A stretch of 64,000 nt of DNA from the NCBI RefSeq assembly GCF_024679245.1, contig NC_090188.1, positions 41,260,992-41,324,991 on the forward strand, given 5' to 3'. The position numbers and the translations under genes are program-made. Under the pieces are notes generated by a model that ran no database searches, was not told the origin of the DNA, and saw only the letters and a program-made list of their open reading frames with translations. The first letter of the stretch is position 1, and each line of letters opens with the position of its first letter. Below are positions 37,811-49,634 of the stretch, one piece after another. The DNA is from Pseudorasbora parva. Lineage: Eukaryota > Chordata > Actinopteri > Cypriniformes > Gobionidae.

Positions 37811-38120
37811 TTTGTTGCTTATTATTATTAGCAGAAAATAGATGTGTTCCCCCTTCCAGCCTCCGCCTACCCGCCTGGCAGCTGCAGGCAGTCTGGCCGT
37901 GCCGGCGTGCAGTATCGTGCAGCGTGAGGGCTTCAGGATCGCGAAGGAAGGTTATGATGCTGAGCTCAGAAGGATGTGCCGTATCTTCATCTTGCAGTTA
38001 TGATTTAAGATCCACCCCATATAAGGCTGATCATGGTGACACATGCGTGTGCGCGCAGGGGTCTCCGTCTCTCCGAGCGCGCACCAGCAGCACTTCGCCT
38101 CTGCGCGACTCCAGCGAGAC

Positions 38121-38128
38121 TGACGTCA
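38121..38128. promoter_or_regulatory. Consensus CRE palindrome upstream of pkdcc
   Basis: TGACGTCA lies 311 bp upstream of the pkdcc ATG in a CpG-rich stretch (about 37100-38160). This is the full CREB/ATF palindrome; the position fits a promoter-proximal site, but the transcription start is not known. Confidence 0.5.
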
Positions 38129-38186
38129 CTTTGAATGGCAGCTCACTCGGCCCTGCTGCTGTGGAAAAGCTGCGGTTCAGACTTAA

Positions 38187-38300
38187 AGGAATAGTTCACC
38201 TCCAAATAAAAAAACTCTGTCATCATTTACTCGCCTACAAGTCGCTCCAAACGCGTACGACGTGCGTTCTTCTGTGGAAAGTAAAGGGTCAGTTGTAGAA
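38187..38300. repeat. MITE end of the AAAGGAATAGTTCACC type
   Basis: Reads TTAAAGGAATAGTTCACCTCC followed by CTGTCATCATTTACTCGCC, the common cyprinid repeat end also seen at 23835, 31370 and at the right edge of the window (63890-64000). It lies about 380 bp upstream of the pkdcc start. Confidence 0.55.
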
Positions 38301-38645
38301 TGTCTCTCTAATTGACAGTGACCTGATATCAAATCTCAAAACGGAACTCAAACATCATGCGTTCAGCTATTTTTAAGTCTTTTGAAGCTATATTATAGCT
38401 TCGTGTAAGGAGCAGACCGATAATTAAGACATAAAGCTTATGCGTTTTATCGACTGCTTTTGTTTGCTACATAAGCTATTTGATGGAGATCTTGAATTGT
38501 TCAGTCCACTTTCATTGGCATTTCACAAATAAGAGTGACAGACACGTTCTTCGCGATTGCTTTTTTTTTGTGCAGGTTTGGAACAACAGGAGGGTAAATA
38601 ATGACAAACATTTAGATATGTACCTACATGCATACACATATATGT

Positions 38646-38648
<3 letters not shown>

Positions 38649-38717
<69 letters not shown>
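38649..38717. repeat. (CA)n microsatellite
   Basis: About 33 CA dinucleotides. Confidence 0.97.
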
Positions 38718-38990
38718 TGTAAAAAATTACAACATACTTCAACTCATCAAAATAAGTTAAGCCACATTGAAACTTTATTTTTTAAAGTCATACAAGACAA
38801 GATTCAACACATTTTTACTTCACAGTCAAGTGGATTGTACTTAAAAATTGAAGGCAGGAGGTTTTTGTATTTCAGTTTTACAAATGAGGAAATCCCACAA
38901 AATGTTTTTTTTTTTTTTTTTTTTTTTTTATGTTATAGATTTTGTCAGGTATTGCTTACTTCTGGGTACAATTTTGCTCCCAATATGGTC

Positions 38991-38994
<4 letters not shown>

Positions 38995-39049
<55 letters not shown>
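38995..39049. repeat. (CA)n microsatellite
   Basis: About 27 CA dinucleotides; preceded by a T26-like run at 38904-38929. Confidence 0.97.
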
Positions 39050-39050
<1 letters not shown>

Positions 39051-39406
39051 CTATTATGTGAACACATTTTTCGACAACAGTACTGGACTGTATTTGTAAA
39101 AGTCTTAATTAAGGCCTTTAGTTTTCCACGAACCACATCATTTGTGAAATATATATTTAAATGTTTACAAATAAAGCATCTTGAGGTTTCGTCTCTTTAT
39201 CCCACATGGCTACACATCCACGCGATACAGTTAGTTGCATGTCTATGTGTTTACCAAATGTTTTAAGCAAGCATTTAATTGTGTTTTTTCACCGCATTAG
39301 ACTCTGCTCAGTTTGCAAGTCCCTCTGACTTTCGGAAAGAAAAATGTGTATAATTATGTCTCTAGGGTCAGAGAAGTAAAAGTTTAAATGAAAAACAGAC
39401 ACGGGC

Positions 39407-39430
39407 GGGCGGGGGGGGGGGGGGGGGGGG
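39407..39430. repeat. Poly-G tract
   Basis: Guanine run of about 20 bases after CGGGCGGGC. Could be inflated or shortened by sequencing. Confidence 0.9.
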
Positions 39431-41410
39431 ATATGATGGAAACATGGCACTTGTAAGCTCTGTTAAACTCGCGCGAGATAAGGCATTCCACACTAACATT
39501 AATGCTATGTTTATATGGGAGTAAATAAACGACAAAACCCATCTAAAACCTCATACGTGGACGTTCAACACGAACTCATAAACTACAGCGGTTTCTGATA
39601 AGAGCAGTCTTCATGATCCATTGCCATTATAATTATTATGCAATGATTTTCTCTCTCGTGAAGGGCTCGTGAACAGGCCGAATGCCAGCGACACACACGG
39701 CTATCCATCACACGCGCATTACCATGCTGTTAGCAACTAATTAACAAATACAATCAACCTGGAAACTGGAGCAATGAGAGCAGATCAGCAGGAGCCCGGC
39801 CGCTTTACTGCTGCCATGCGCCCACTTTTATTTACAGCACTAATTAAGCTAATGTAATTAGGTGATGTTAGTCTAAATCTACCGTCAAAAACTGAACCGG
39901 AGGGAAACGGTGTGCGTGCGACGCGGGACTAAACTGCTAACTTGCACTGACACGTTTTATCTTTACATAAGGACAACATAGCCTACTGACAATAATACAA
40001 ATAATTGTAGTCATCATCTGTTGTCAATGTTAGAACAAAACTGGTTATTTATTGTAGACGGGGTCTACACCGCGAAAAAGAGACACATAGCTCCATCTTA
40101 TGGACGTTAAAATAATAATATCACGCCCATAAATAATAATAACGTAAATAGTTACAATCAAAAGCGATGACGTAGCCTACAAAGGCGATGTAAAAATAAA
40201 ACTTGACTTCCCAAGGCTATAGCCTACAAATATTAAAATGCAACCTGGCGATGACAACGTAAGATATGCTATATGCATTCAGAAAAATAAAATAAATAGG
40301 CTGAATAAATATCAAACGTGTTTAAGCGTAGCTGTCCAATACACTTCTGTGAGGTCCAGCTAGACTGTCGGGCTTAAATAATCATCATGTTAGTTTTGCT
40401 AATGAATGTTATGCATGACATTTGGACTCCAGCAGAGAGAGACACAATGTTATCGGCCTGCATGATAATGGCTCATTAATATCAGGAGAGTCGCGTCAAC
40501 ATCACCCCCACTGAAACAAAACCTACATTTACATTTCTGTCTCTTTTATCAAGCTTTTATTTCATTTCATTTTTATATGGACTGGGGGAGAAAAATGGTA
40601 CTTGCATATTTAATAATACTAGCGTGCATGAGTAGCCTACATTTTTGGAACAGTTTTTGGAACAGAAATAAATATCACTATTCGGTTGCACATTATAGCC
40701 TCCGTCCTATAATACAACATGGCTTTTGTGTTGAGGGTATAAAGAAAAATGTGTTGGGAGCCTAAATGTGTATTTATAACAAAATATTATTATTTGACGC
40801 AAATTTACGGATGTCATGCCAATTCAAACTATTGCTATGTTAGACTGTAGTCAGACAGAATATGTCATCAATCATCATTATCATTATTTAAAGTCACATG
40901 AGCGGGATTTTACTTTGGGTTGCTGTAATATTTGAGAGCATTAGCATTGCTGACCCTGGGGCGGAGACGCATTTATCCGCCTTCAGAAAATGTCGTTTTC
41001 CTGGGGGTTTCTCAAGACAATGGAGCAAACACTGTGCTCCCCAAACCCACTGCGCGTTTACAGCGCATGTTTGCATATAGACTACATTCATTTTGAGTGA
41101 CCGCAGGCACGGAGAGTTTCCCTTTGACGGACGTTTTCGTGATTGAGTGGATTATTGTGGAGTTTATCCGTCACGGTTCCTTTGACATCAATTTTACGCC
41201 ACCTTTAGTAAACCACGCGGAGGTGTGAAACATCTCATGAGGTGTGAGACACATTTGTGTGTCTGCAAATATCAGAGAGACGTGTCAATCAAGATCAATC
41301 AGAATGCCTCGCTTAATTAATCATCGGTGTTGACACTTTCGGTTCTATTTTTACAGCAAATTACATCGCTTCTCAAAAATGATTGGCTTTTGTACATTTG
41401 AAAAATGATC
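39431..41410. other. Repeat-poor region upstream of pkdcc, candidate regulatory sequence
   Basis: Nearly 2 kb with no recognisable transposon. Contains clustered homeodomain-type cores: ACTAATTAAC (39735 region), ACTAATTAAGCTAATGTAATTAGG (split here as two sites, 39838-39861), GCTCATTAATATCAGG (40470 region) and, near 41285-41330, TGTCAATCA, ATCAATCAG and CTTAATTAATCATC. Fits a developmental-gene enhancer landscape, but this is inference from motif density only. Confidence 0.35.
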
Positions 41411-41417
41411 ATTAGGT

Positions 41418-42245
41418 GACACTTAACAATACGTTCTCATTTGTTAACATTAGTTTATGTATTAACTAACACGATGTAATGAGCAATACATTTGTTACAG
41501 CATTTATAGTTAATTTCAACATTTACTAATAGCCTACATCAGGGGTTTTCAAACTTTATGATGCCAAGGACCCCCAAATATGATGAACCTTTATGAGGGA
41601 CCCCCTTCCTAAAATCCATCTATTTTTATCTAAGAAAAAAACAGTTTAACTGTTAGATATATAATAAGTGCGACGTCTATAAATACAACATATTGTTTCC
41701 CAACTTAAATTGGCTATACATAATGTTGGATGTATAAACCTGAAAAACATTTTCAATAAAACATTTTTGTTTTCAACATTTCAACTTTCACAATAAATGT
41801 ATGTAAGCAGTTTATGTTCTTGCCTTACAACCCAGTGAGCGAGATAAAGGAGACTTTTCTAAAGGGGAAAGATGCAAAGCAAACGGTTACAATTCTGGAA
41901 AGTATGTATACGACAAGAAATGAGAGAAACATTTAGAAACTAACCAGTAGAGTAGACTTTATCCATTATTGCTTTGTCTTTTTATTCTCTGAAATTTTCT
42001 GGGGACCCCTTAGAACCTTCTGGAGGACCCCTGGGGGTCCCCGGACCCCAGTTTGAAGACCCCTGGCCTACATTATTAAAATCAAAAGTTGTATTTGTTA
42101 ACATTAGTAGCCCAACTGCACTGTGAACTAACATAAACAATCAAGGAACAGCTGGATTATAGTAACTAACATTACTGTAACTAATGTATTGCTTATGTTA
42201 GTTAATGCATTATGTTAACAAATGAGACATTATTTTAAAGGGTTT
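41418..42245. mobile_element. MITE with TCATTTGTTAACATTAG ends, split by a hAT element
   Basis: Left TCTCATTTGTTAACATTAGT and right TTATGTTAACAAATGAGAC are inverted repeats. The element is interrupted at 41540-42065 by a hAT-type insertion with exact 8-bp duplication. Boundaries of the outer element are approximate. Confidence 0.6.
41540..42065. mobile_element. hAT-type MITE (526 bp) with CAGGGGT ends
   Basis: Ends CAGGGGTTTTCAAACTTTAT and CAGTTTGAAGACCCCTG are inverted repeats, followed inward by GGACCCCC / GGGGGTCC. Flanked by a perfect 8-bp duplication GCCTACAT at 41532-41539 and 42066-42073. Noncoding. Confidence 0.88.
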
Positions 42246-42249
42246 AATA

Positions 42250-43600
42250 ATTTGTCACGATTTACCAACATTTGTCAGCAAATGTAAATAAATAAAAAAT
42301 AGCAAATGAAAAACAACTTGCTGCGTGCATAAACCTTCCTTTCACTCAATGAAGCAAGACAGCAGTTTGTGACAGCAAGTTGCATTTTGAAAAATAGAGT
42401 ATTACTGTGTTTATAATGAAATATGCTGAGCAGCAATATCTGAAGTGCGTCCTGTGAATATCCAGAGAGCGTGTCTGGCTTTCCTCAACATGAACTTTCA
42501 TTTATGTTTATACAAAACGGTCATGCATAGAGCTTTCATTTTTCCACACAGGGCTTAAAAACGGTGAAGACCAGACGTTTTTTTACGATTCATAGCTGCT
42601 GAAACCGCAGTGACTTAAGGTCAATCTGCCTGGTGTACATTTGTTTTGTTTGGATTTTGTGCTTTATTGCTAATGTTAGCACCGATGAGGAGAGATGGAG
42701 AGAGAAAAAGAGCGGGAAACATGTTCAAACGGCAAACAAGTTCCCATCTTTAGGTTTATACAGTGCTTGTTTCTCCCTATGTCAGCGTAGACTGTGACAT
42801 ATCAGTTTGAAGCTCTCCTTGAGACATCTGAATGAACATATTTTTGCTGTAAAACTCAGCAGGTTTCCTGATCAAAGTTACAGAGTCGGTCAGCGAGCGA
42901 ATCAGCCGACAACACTACAAACATTAACCAGAACCAGAGTGATTTTCCAGCCTGCATGAGGCGAAATAAGTCAGACGTCAACATGAGATTTATGAAACTG
43001 CGAAAGTGTGTGTTATGATATTTTTATGCTTTCAGTCCATACATAATGCAATGCTTTAAACGGTGACCTTACCTCACACTGGTTTAATGAGACATATGAC
43101 CCAGGTCAGTCTATTATATTTCTATTTAAACCACATTAGTTTGTGACATACGCACTTCCGGTCTTATAACGATGCATATTTTACCAGTTATGTTTCAGGA
43201 AAACAGTGGACTTTGTTAGATCTCAACATGGGCTGTGCCCGAGTAAGGGAGCGCGAGAAGGAGCCGCTGAATTCAGATGTTTTCAATCAGGATTGTCTAA
43301 TAAAGAGGTTAGCTCAGGTCATTGTATCAACACACGGCATCGCTTCGCTCGGGCAGTGAGGCAGAAAATTGGATGATGCTCCGTCTCTGCTCCCCTCCAC
43401 CCTACAGTTAATCGGGTATCATCCTATCAGTCCGTGTGGCTTTACGGGCATATTCTGGGATCATGGGCCCACAATCTCTGAGGATCTTGTGCTTTTTTTC
43501 TTTCTTTTTTTTAAATGTCGGAGAGGCAATAAAAATCATGGGTAAATCACAATGCATTTTACTATTACTGATCTTGCAAACACAAAACAACATGCACTGT
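42250..43600. other. Unclassified intergenic stretch
   Basis: No gene, no clear repeat; contains some conserved-looking G+C-moderate sequence but nothing I can assign. Confidence 0.5.
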
Positions 43601-43601
43601 A

Positions 43602-43956
43602 CACTGTAAAACATATTAAAAAACTAAGTTAGCTGGTTGCCTTAAAATTTTGAGTTCATTGAAATAAAACATTTGAGTTAATACAATGAACATTTTTGAG
43701 AATCGACAACCTTTATTAAAATATTATTAAACGATTTTCATTTTGTGTTTTTTTGTTGTTGTTGTGAAGATGCAGTGAAACATACCAAATTTAGCTGTTT
43801 TTATGATTTATAAAAATCTTTTATGTGGTTTCTTTTTATTAAATCAATTTCCTTCATTGAATCAACTCAATTTTTTAAAATTCCAATAAACTCAAAATGT
43901 TAAGGCAACAAGGTTACTTACTTTTTTAAGTTAAACCAGCAATATTTTTTACAGTG
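43602..43956. mobile_element. MITE with CACTGTAAAA ends (355 bp)
   Basis: Left CACTGTAAAACATATTAAAA and right CAATATTTTTTACAGTG are inverted repeats; inward GTTGCCTTAAAATTTTGAG mirrors CTCAAAATGTTAAGGCAAC. Related in its ends to the element at 22244-22467. Confidence 0.7.
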
Positions 43957-44509
43957 AAAACTAGTTAAAGGATTGGTGTGCAAACCTTGCTATTAAGCAC
44001 ACGCACACAGTTTCTTGCCTTTTTTGTGATCTATTACATCTGACAGCTTTAATGAGCCACAGTCTTAAAAATAAAATTCTTCAGGGTTTAATTAGGTTCA
44101 CAGTAAGTTCAATCGTTCTTTGGAGATTAGGAAAAATGACAGGTTCTTCAGATCAGTGAATGAGATTCTGGGTTCTCTGAGGCACCGCATGGATGGTTTC
44201 CAAAAACAGTAGAAAATAAAGAAGTCCTTTGTAGTTTGTCATCAGGCCGCAATGGTTGTGAATTAAATATTTAGTTTTAGGAGTTTATCAATGCCTTATT
44301 TTGACCCTGGACCACATAAGCGTAAATCTTTTGAAATTGAGATTTATACATCATAAATATTTTCCGTTTTCATTGATGTGTGGTTTGTTAGGATATGACA
44401 ATATTTGGTTGAGATACAACTATTTGAAAATCTGTAATCTGAGGGTGCAAAAAATAAAAATAAAAATATTCAAACATTAAAAAAATTACATTTAAAGTCG
44501 TACAAATTA

Positions 44510-44770
44510 ATGGTAAAGATGGACTGCATTTATAAAGCGCTTTCAACAGACCCATGTCCACCAAGCACTTTACATATTACTTTACAATTACTCATTCACA
44601 CACTGACGGCGTTGTCAGCATTGGGTTCATCCAGCTCGTAGGGAGCAGCTGGGGTTAGGTGTCTTGCTCATGGACACCTCGACACTTGGTCAGGTGGAAC
44701 CGGGGATCGAACCACCAACCTTCCAGCTTGTAGACAACCTACAGGAAGCACTGAGCCACTGCCGCCCACA
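44510..44770. repeat. Teleost interspersed repeat ending GAGCCACTGCCGCCC
   Basis: Starts AATGGACTGCATTTATAAAGCG-like text and runs to CACTGAGCCACTGCCGCCC through GAACCGGGGATCGAACC. I recognise it as a common fish repeat of uncertain class; the GGATCGAACC part resembles a tRNA T-arm, but the strand and box structure for a tRNA gene are absent. Confidence 0.45.
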
Positions 44771-45262
44771 AAAAGGGCCACTAAAAGTCTCTCTGATTGC
44801 ACTTAAACTATGTAGGCAGCAACTTTTTAAAATTATATTTACTTTATTTTAATATTTATGTTTATCAATCCCTATTTAAAGATTTTAACATATTTTTTTT
44901 TACCTCAAAAGTGATTGGAATCAATGAATAACTATTGACCATGCCAGGAAAGTTGTAAAGGAAAGTTTTGAGTGAGGAAAAGAAGGGTTCAATCCTGGCT
45001 TTACTGGCAGAGGGATACAGTGGGCATCGGGATGCTTCCATCCTTAAAATTTCAAAGACGGCGGTTCATAAGAACAAGGTCAAGCAGCAGACATTGGGGA
45101 CAACAAAGTTACAGAAAACGTCTCTCAACTGACCTGAATGACCGCCAACTCATTTCAATGTCACTCCACAACCATAGGATGACATCAAGTGACCTACAAA
45201 AAGAATGGCAAAAGGCAGCTGGGCTGAAGTGCACAGCGAGGACAGTTCAAAACAGGCTCCTA

Positions 45263-45552
45263 CACTGTCAGAAAAAAGGTACATTACTGTCACTTGGGTG
45301 GTACCCTAAGGTACAAAACCAAAAAGGTACAAAACCAAAAAGGTACTAATATGTACCTTTAAGGTATTAATATGTACCTTTAAGGTACTAATACGCAATC
45401 TTTAAGTACTGATATGTACCTTTTAAGGTACTGATATGTACCATTTAGGGGTGTAAGGTACATTTAAGGATACATACAAGGATGCACCTTTTCACTTTTG
45501 TACCTTAGGGTACCACCCCAGTGACAGTACTGTACCTTTTTTTCTGAGAGTG
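45263..45552. mobile_element. TA-flanked MITE (290 bp) inserted in the Tc1 gene
   Basis: Ends CACTGTCAGAAAAAAGGTAC and GTACCTTTTTTTCTGAGAGTG are inverted repeats, flanked by TA (45261-45262, 45553-45554). The interior consists largely of GGTAC-containing repeats (AAGGTACTAATATGTACCTT), itself palindromic. Removing it restores continuity of the surrounding Tc1 text. Confidence 0.88.
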
Positions 45553-45679
45553 TAGGGGCAGGGCTGAAGTTGTGCAAAGCTAGGAAAAAGCCCTTCATTA
45601 ATGAGAAGCAAAGAAGAGCCAGGCTGAGGTTTGTAAGAGACCATAAGGATTGGACTGAAGAGGACTGGAGTAAGGTCAT

Positions 45680-46048
45680 TGTAATGAGGTTCTTAGATGG
45701 GAAGGAAGGAGGTGGGAACCGGCGAACGTTCAACAACTTTTATTAAATAAATAAACAAAACGAAAGTAAACCGCGGGCAGCCCCTCACGGGCGACTGCCC
45801 ATACACACACACATAATAAAACGCGGGCAGCCCCTCACGGACGACTGCCCACACAAACACAACAAAACGTAAACAGAATATAAAATAAAATCCAGGCCTG
45901 GTCCTCTCTCCTCTTCCGCTGCCTTCGCTCCTCCTTTTATTCTCCCGTCCCTCGGCCGCGAGACGAGACCAGTGTGTCACGCAGCTGCCACTCATTACCA
46001 CTCATCACCGGCCCGTTCTCGCGGTCCCTCGCCCCGCTGCTTGCCACA
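45680..46048 (-). mobile_element. Solo LTR (369 bp) inserted in the Tc1 gene
   Basis: On the minus strand it begins TGTGGCAAGCAGCGGGGCGA and ends CTCATTACA, the TG...CA form of an LTR, and is flanked by a perfect 5-bp duplication GTCAT (45675-45679, 46049-46053). The minus strand has a TATA-like GAATAAAAGG in a GC-rich part and an AATAAA signal (plus 45739-45744) before the end. No internal retrotransposon sequence is present, so the body was lost by LTR recombination. Probably Ty3/gypsy or ERV type; not assignable further. Confidence 0.85.
45772..45850. repeat. Duplicated 29-bp hairpin unit inside the solo LTR
   Basis: Units 45772-45800 and 45822-45850 (period 50) differ at one base. Each folds as GGGCAG...CTGCCC. 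Likely within the LTR R/U5 region, where RNA structure is often found. Confidence 0.8.
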
Positions 46049-46148
46049 GTCATCTTCTCTGATGAGTCCAATTTTCAGCTTTGTCCAACACATGGTTGTC
46101 TAATGGTTAGACAGAGGCCGGGAGAGGCCTACAAGCCACAGTGTCTTA

Positions 46149-46548
46149 AGGGGGTCGCACACCGGACGCGGAGCTCGGCGGCGCTCAGCGGCGCGCCACG
46201 TCTTTAAAATTCGAACACATTGTTTTCAATGAGTGTACGCACACCGGTGGCGGCATTCGGCGCCTGTCCGCGGCGACTCAGGAAGTTGTTCTAAATCCTG
46301 CCGCGCCACAGAGCGCCATTTCAAGGCTTTATATTAAAAGTATATTATCATTAAGGTATACTGATTTCAACCTTTGCTACAAGACACATTTGTTTTACAT
46401 TCTGAGTTCAACAGCTTGAATAAAGTCTAAACATATTTTGGGGAAATGTATAATAAACGTAGCCTTTTAAAATGTGCGCATCCGGTGTGCGATACCGGAG
46501 ACGCTGCGTGGCGCGCCGCCGAGCTCCGCGTCCGGTGTGCGACCCCCT
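46149..46548. mobile_element. PIF/Harbinger-like MITE (400 bp) inserted in the Tc1 gene
   Basis: Terminal inverted repeats of about 36 bp: AGGGGGTCGCACACCGGACG, CGGAGCTCGGCGGCGC and the exact inverse at the right end. Flanked by TTA (46146-46148, 46549-46551), the TWA duplication of PIF/Harbinger. Very G+C-rich ends around an AT-rich core; noncoding. Confidence 0.88.
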
Positions 46549-47071
46549 TTACACCCACTGTTACATTTGGTGGAGGATGGATGATGATCTGGGGCTGCTT
46601 CAGCAAAGCTGGAATCAGGCAGATTTATCTTTGTGAAGGATGCATGAATCAAACCAAGTACAAGATTGTCCTGGAAGAAAACTTGCTTCCTTCTGCTCTG
46701 ACAATGTTCCCTGACTCTGAGGACTGTTTTTCCAGCAGGACAATGCTCCATGCCACACAGCCAGGTCAATCAAAGTGTGGATGGAGGACCACCAGATCAA
46801 GACCCTGTCATGGCCAGCCCAATCTCCAGACCTGAACCCCATTGAAAACCTCTAGAATGTGATCAAGATGAAGATGGATGGTCACAAGCGATCAAACAAA
46901 TCCGAGTTGAGTGAATTTTTGCACCAGGAGTGGCATAAAGTCACCCAACATCAATGTGAGAGACTGGTGGAGAGCATGCCAAGACGCATGAAAGCTGTGA
47001 TTTTAAAATCAGAGTTATTCCTCCAAATATTGATTTCTGAACTCTTCCTAAGTTAAAACATTAGTATTGTG

Positions 47072-47863
47072 TCTGGGATGCGTTTTCATGGAAATCGAAT
47101 GTAAAGAGTTTTATCTTTAAAAACAGATTAGCTTATAACACTAGTCTATGGGGCACACAGTAGTGAAATTAAATCGCTAGTTAATACCACTAACAAGGCT
47201 CAAAATAGCCTCACACTAACACAGTAGCATAATGAGGGTCCCTACATGCAAACCGAAGCATTGAGAAGTTTGTAAGAGTACAAACAGTTTAATAAGACGA
47301 CACTTTATAAACATAGTGCCTTGCGCGTTCACGGACAGGCGCCGTCTTGGAAAACAGTCTTGACTCATCGAGCGACGAGCGCTCTGCTAAGTGATGAACT
47401 GTGACTTGGAATCTCATATGGTCCGTTGTTTCCGGAAGAAAACACTGAACACAACAGAGAAAATAAATAAAATAAAACTAAAAATGTCCATGTTATTACA
47501 TTTCACAAACTTAATTCCTATCGACCAGCTCACTTAGAACAGCGCTCGTGGATTGATTAGTCGAGACTGTTTTCCAAGATGGTGCCTGTCCGTGAACGCG
47601 TAAGGCACTATGTTTATAAATTGTCTTCTTATTAAACTGTTTGTACTCTTACAAAGTTCTCAATGCTTCGGTTTGCATGTAGGGACCATCATTATGCTAC
47701 AGTGTTAGTGTGAGGCTATTTTGAGCCTTGCTAGTGGTATTAACTAGCGATTTAATTTTACCACCCTGTGTCTACCCTGTGCCCCATAGACTAGTGTTAT
47801 AAGCTAATCTGTTTTTAGAGATAAAACTCTTTACATTAAATTTTCATTAAAACGCATCCCAGA
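47072..47863. mobile_element. Foldback-type element with ~330-bp inverted arms
   Basis: Left arm from TCTGGGATGCGTTTTCATG and right arm ending TTCATTAAAACGCATCCCAGA are inverted repeats that continue inward for about 330 bp, past GCCTTGCGCGTTCACGGACAGG / CCTGTCCGTGAACGCGTAAGGC, around a ~120-bp centre. No clean target duplication is visible. The left end directly abuts the truncated Tc1 gene. Confidence 0.78.
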
Positions 47864-47938
47864 GAACGATCTACTCGGTAACCATCTGTTAATTACCCCT
47901 AGGTTCATTTCTCACCGGAGTTGTCCTTTAATTAAGAG

Positions 47939-47940
<2 letters not shown>

Positions 47941-48027
<87 letters not shown>
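47941..48027. repeat. (TA)n microsatellite
   Basis: About 43 TA dinucleotides. Confidence 0.97.
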
Positions 48028-48030
<3 letters not shown>

Positions 48031-48259
48031 CAATACGTTTTTATATTGCTTTAATTCATCAAAATAAGTTTTCAAAAAAAAAAGAAAAGAAAAAAAGTAA
48101 GTATTTGTAACGTAATCTAAGTTGGAAATGGCTTAAACATCCAAGTCGATTGTATTTAAACATTTTAGGCAGCATTTTTTTTAAATAAGAAAACAACATA
48201 TTTTTTTCTTTTGTTAAAAACATTCCTTTGTTTGATTTTGTGGTGAAATATATTTTCGG

Positions 48260-49500
48260 ACCCAGTTAGTAAAATTGTAAAATATAAAGTGTGGTATCTC
48301 AAGAAAGCATTCAGGTCACTGTCAAACATCTGGCCCGTTGAAACACTATCAGTCCCTTTGGTCAACAAAAAAAGCTGGATGTTTTAGACTGCACACAGCC
48401 ATCTGGCCTGGCCACTGACAGACCGCCATGTAGCCACTTTAGATGGCAGGATTATTGGGCTGTGACCGCCACGGCAGGATGCTCAGGGGACCGGGGGGTC
48501 TGTGTCCTGCAGCCCGGGGAACTTGATCGGTGGGGGGATGACTGCAAAGACCGGCGGCCTGCAGCAGCAGAATGGGCGCCTGGGGAGCAACAGCTCACAA
48601 TGGGGCCTCTCAGCACCCAGACAGCAACACAGAGGGAATGAGAAGGACAGAGAGGGGGCTGCAGGAGCGAGGAATGGGAGTATTGTTGTCACCGCACAGA
48701 TGTCCGGGTTGAAGGTATTGAGTCAGGACGAGGCCCAGGAGCACACCTGTAGGTCATCACACAGGTTAGAAGAGTGAAAAACAGAACTAAAAGAAAGAGC
48801 AATAGAGATTTCTCATGGGTTATGTCTATTTGTGAGGGCAGTGGACATTTACAGAGGCCATACAGAGAGCACATTTTGTTCATCTGTGTGTGTGGAAGGA
48901 ATTCAAAGCTGAATTCTCTACACTCAGACTTACCGATGAGAGCTTTCCAGAGCCGGGGAAGCTACTTTGAAACTGTACCAAGAGAGAACATTTTATTGCT
49001 CTTTCATCGCTCTGGAGACTGGAGAAGTTTCTTCTAAACTTTCTTAGGAGAAATAAAAATATACAGTAAAACAAATTAAAAACACAGTGTGAGTATAAAG
49101 ATATAAACGAATGTTGATTGAAAAGCTCAAACAATAAAACATGCAAACAATGCCAAGGTCATGAGTTTGATTCCCAGGGAATGCATGAACTGATAAAATG
49201 TATATAAATGCATAAACAGTTCAAAAGTTTGGCCAAAAGTGAGAAGAAAGAATGATTTTTTTTTTTCATGCAGCAGTTAAATGGACAAAAACTGACATTG
49301 GTTAAAAAATTACATTTTAAATAAACGTTCTTTTGAACTTTTTTGAAATATTTAATGAGCAGCAAATCATCATATCTGAATGATTTCTAAAGGATCATGT
49401 GACACTGAAGACTGTAGTGATAATGTAGAAAATTCAGCTCTGATCACAGAAATAAATGACATTTTATATTACACAATTACACAATATATTAAAATATAAC
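48260..49500. other. Mostly non-repetitive intergenic stretch
   Basis: 48380-49060 is G+C-moderate and repeat-poor, with CAG/CTG-rich pieces, and could hold a noncoding exon or regulatory element. The open frames here have no recognisable domain and I do not call them genes. Confidence 0.4.
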
Positions 49501-49508
49501 ACACACAC

Positions 49509-49634
<126 letters not shown>

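Larger units (their letters stand above)
44941..47070 (+). pseudogene. Tc1-type transposase gene split by three later insertions
   Basis: Host pieces are 44941-45262, 45553-45679, 46049-46148 and 46549-47070. They carry the N-terminal DNA-binding part, FSDESNFQL (first catalytic Asp, about 46056), QQDN-like second Asp (about 46738) and [10 protein letters not shown] (Glu, about 46830), in the order of a fish Tc1 transposase. A stop follows the first five codons and a Trp codon is TAG after PIENL, so it was dead or dying independently of the insertions. The terminal inverted repeats are not visible: the left end is lost and the right end stops abruptly where the foldback element at 47072 begins. 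Confidence 0.85.

Noticed and set aside
44690..44770. GGATCGAACC as part of a tRNA gene
   Set aside because: No A box, acceptor stem or anticodon arm could be fitted; it belongs to an interspersed repeat.
48502..48883. Gln/Gly-rich frames as a possible new gene
   Set aside because: No domain, no splice context and both strands are open; kept only as a repeat-poor stretch.
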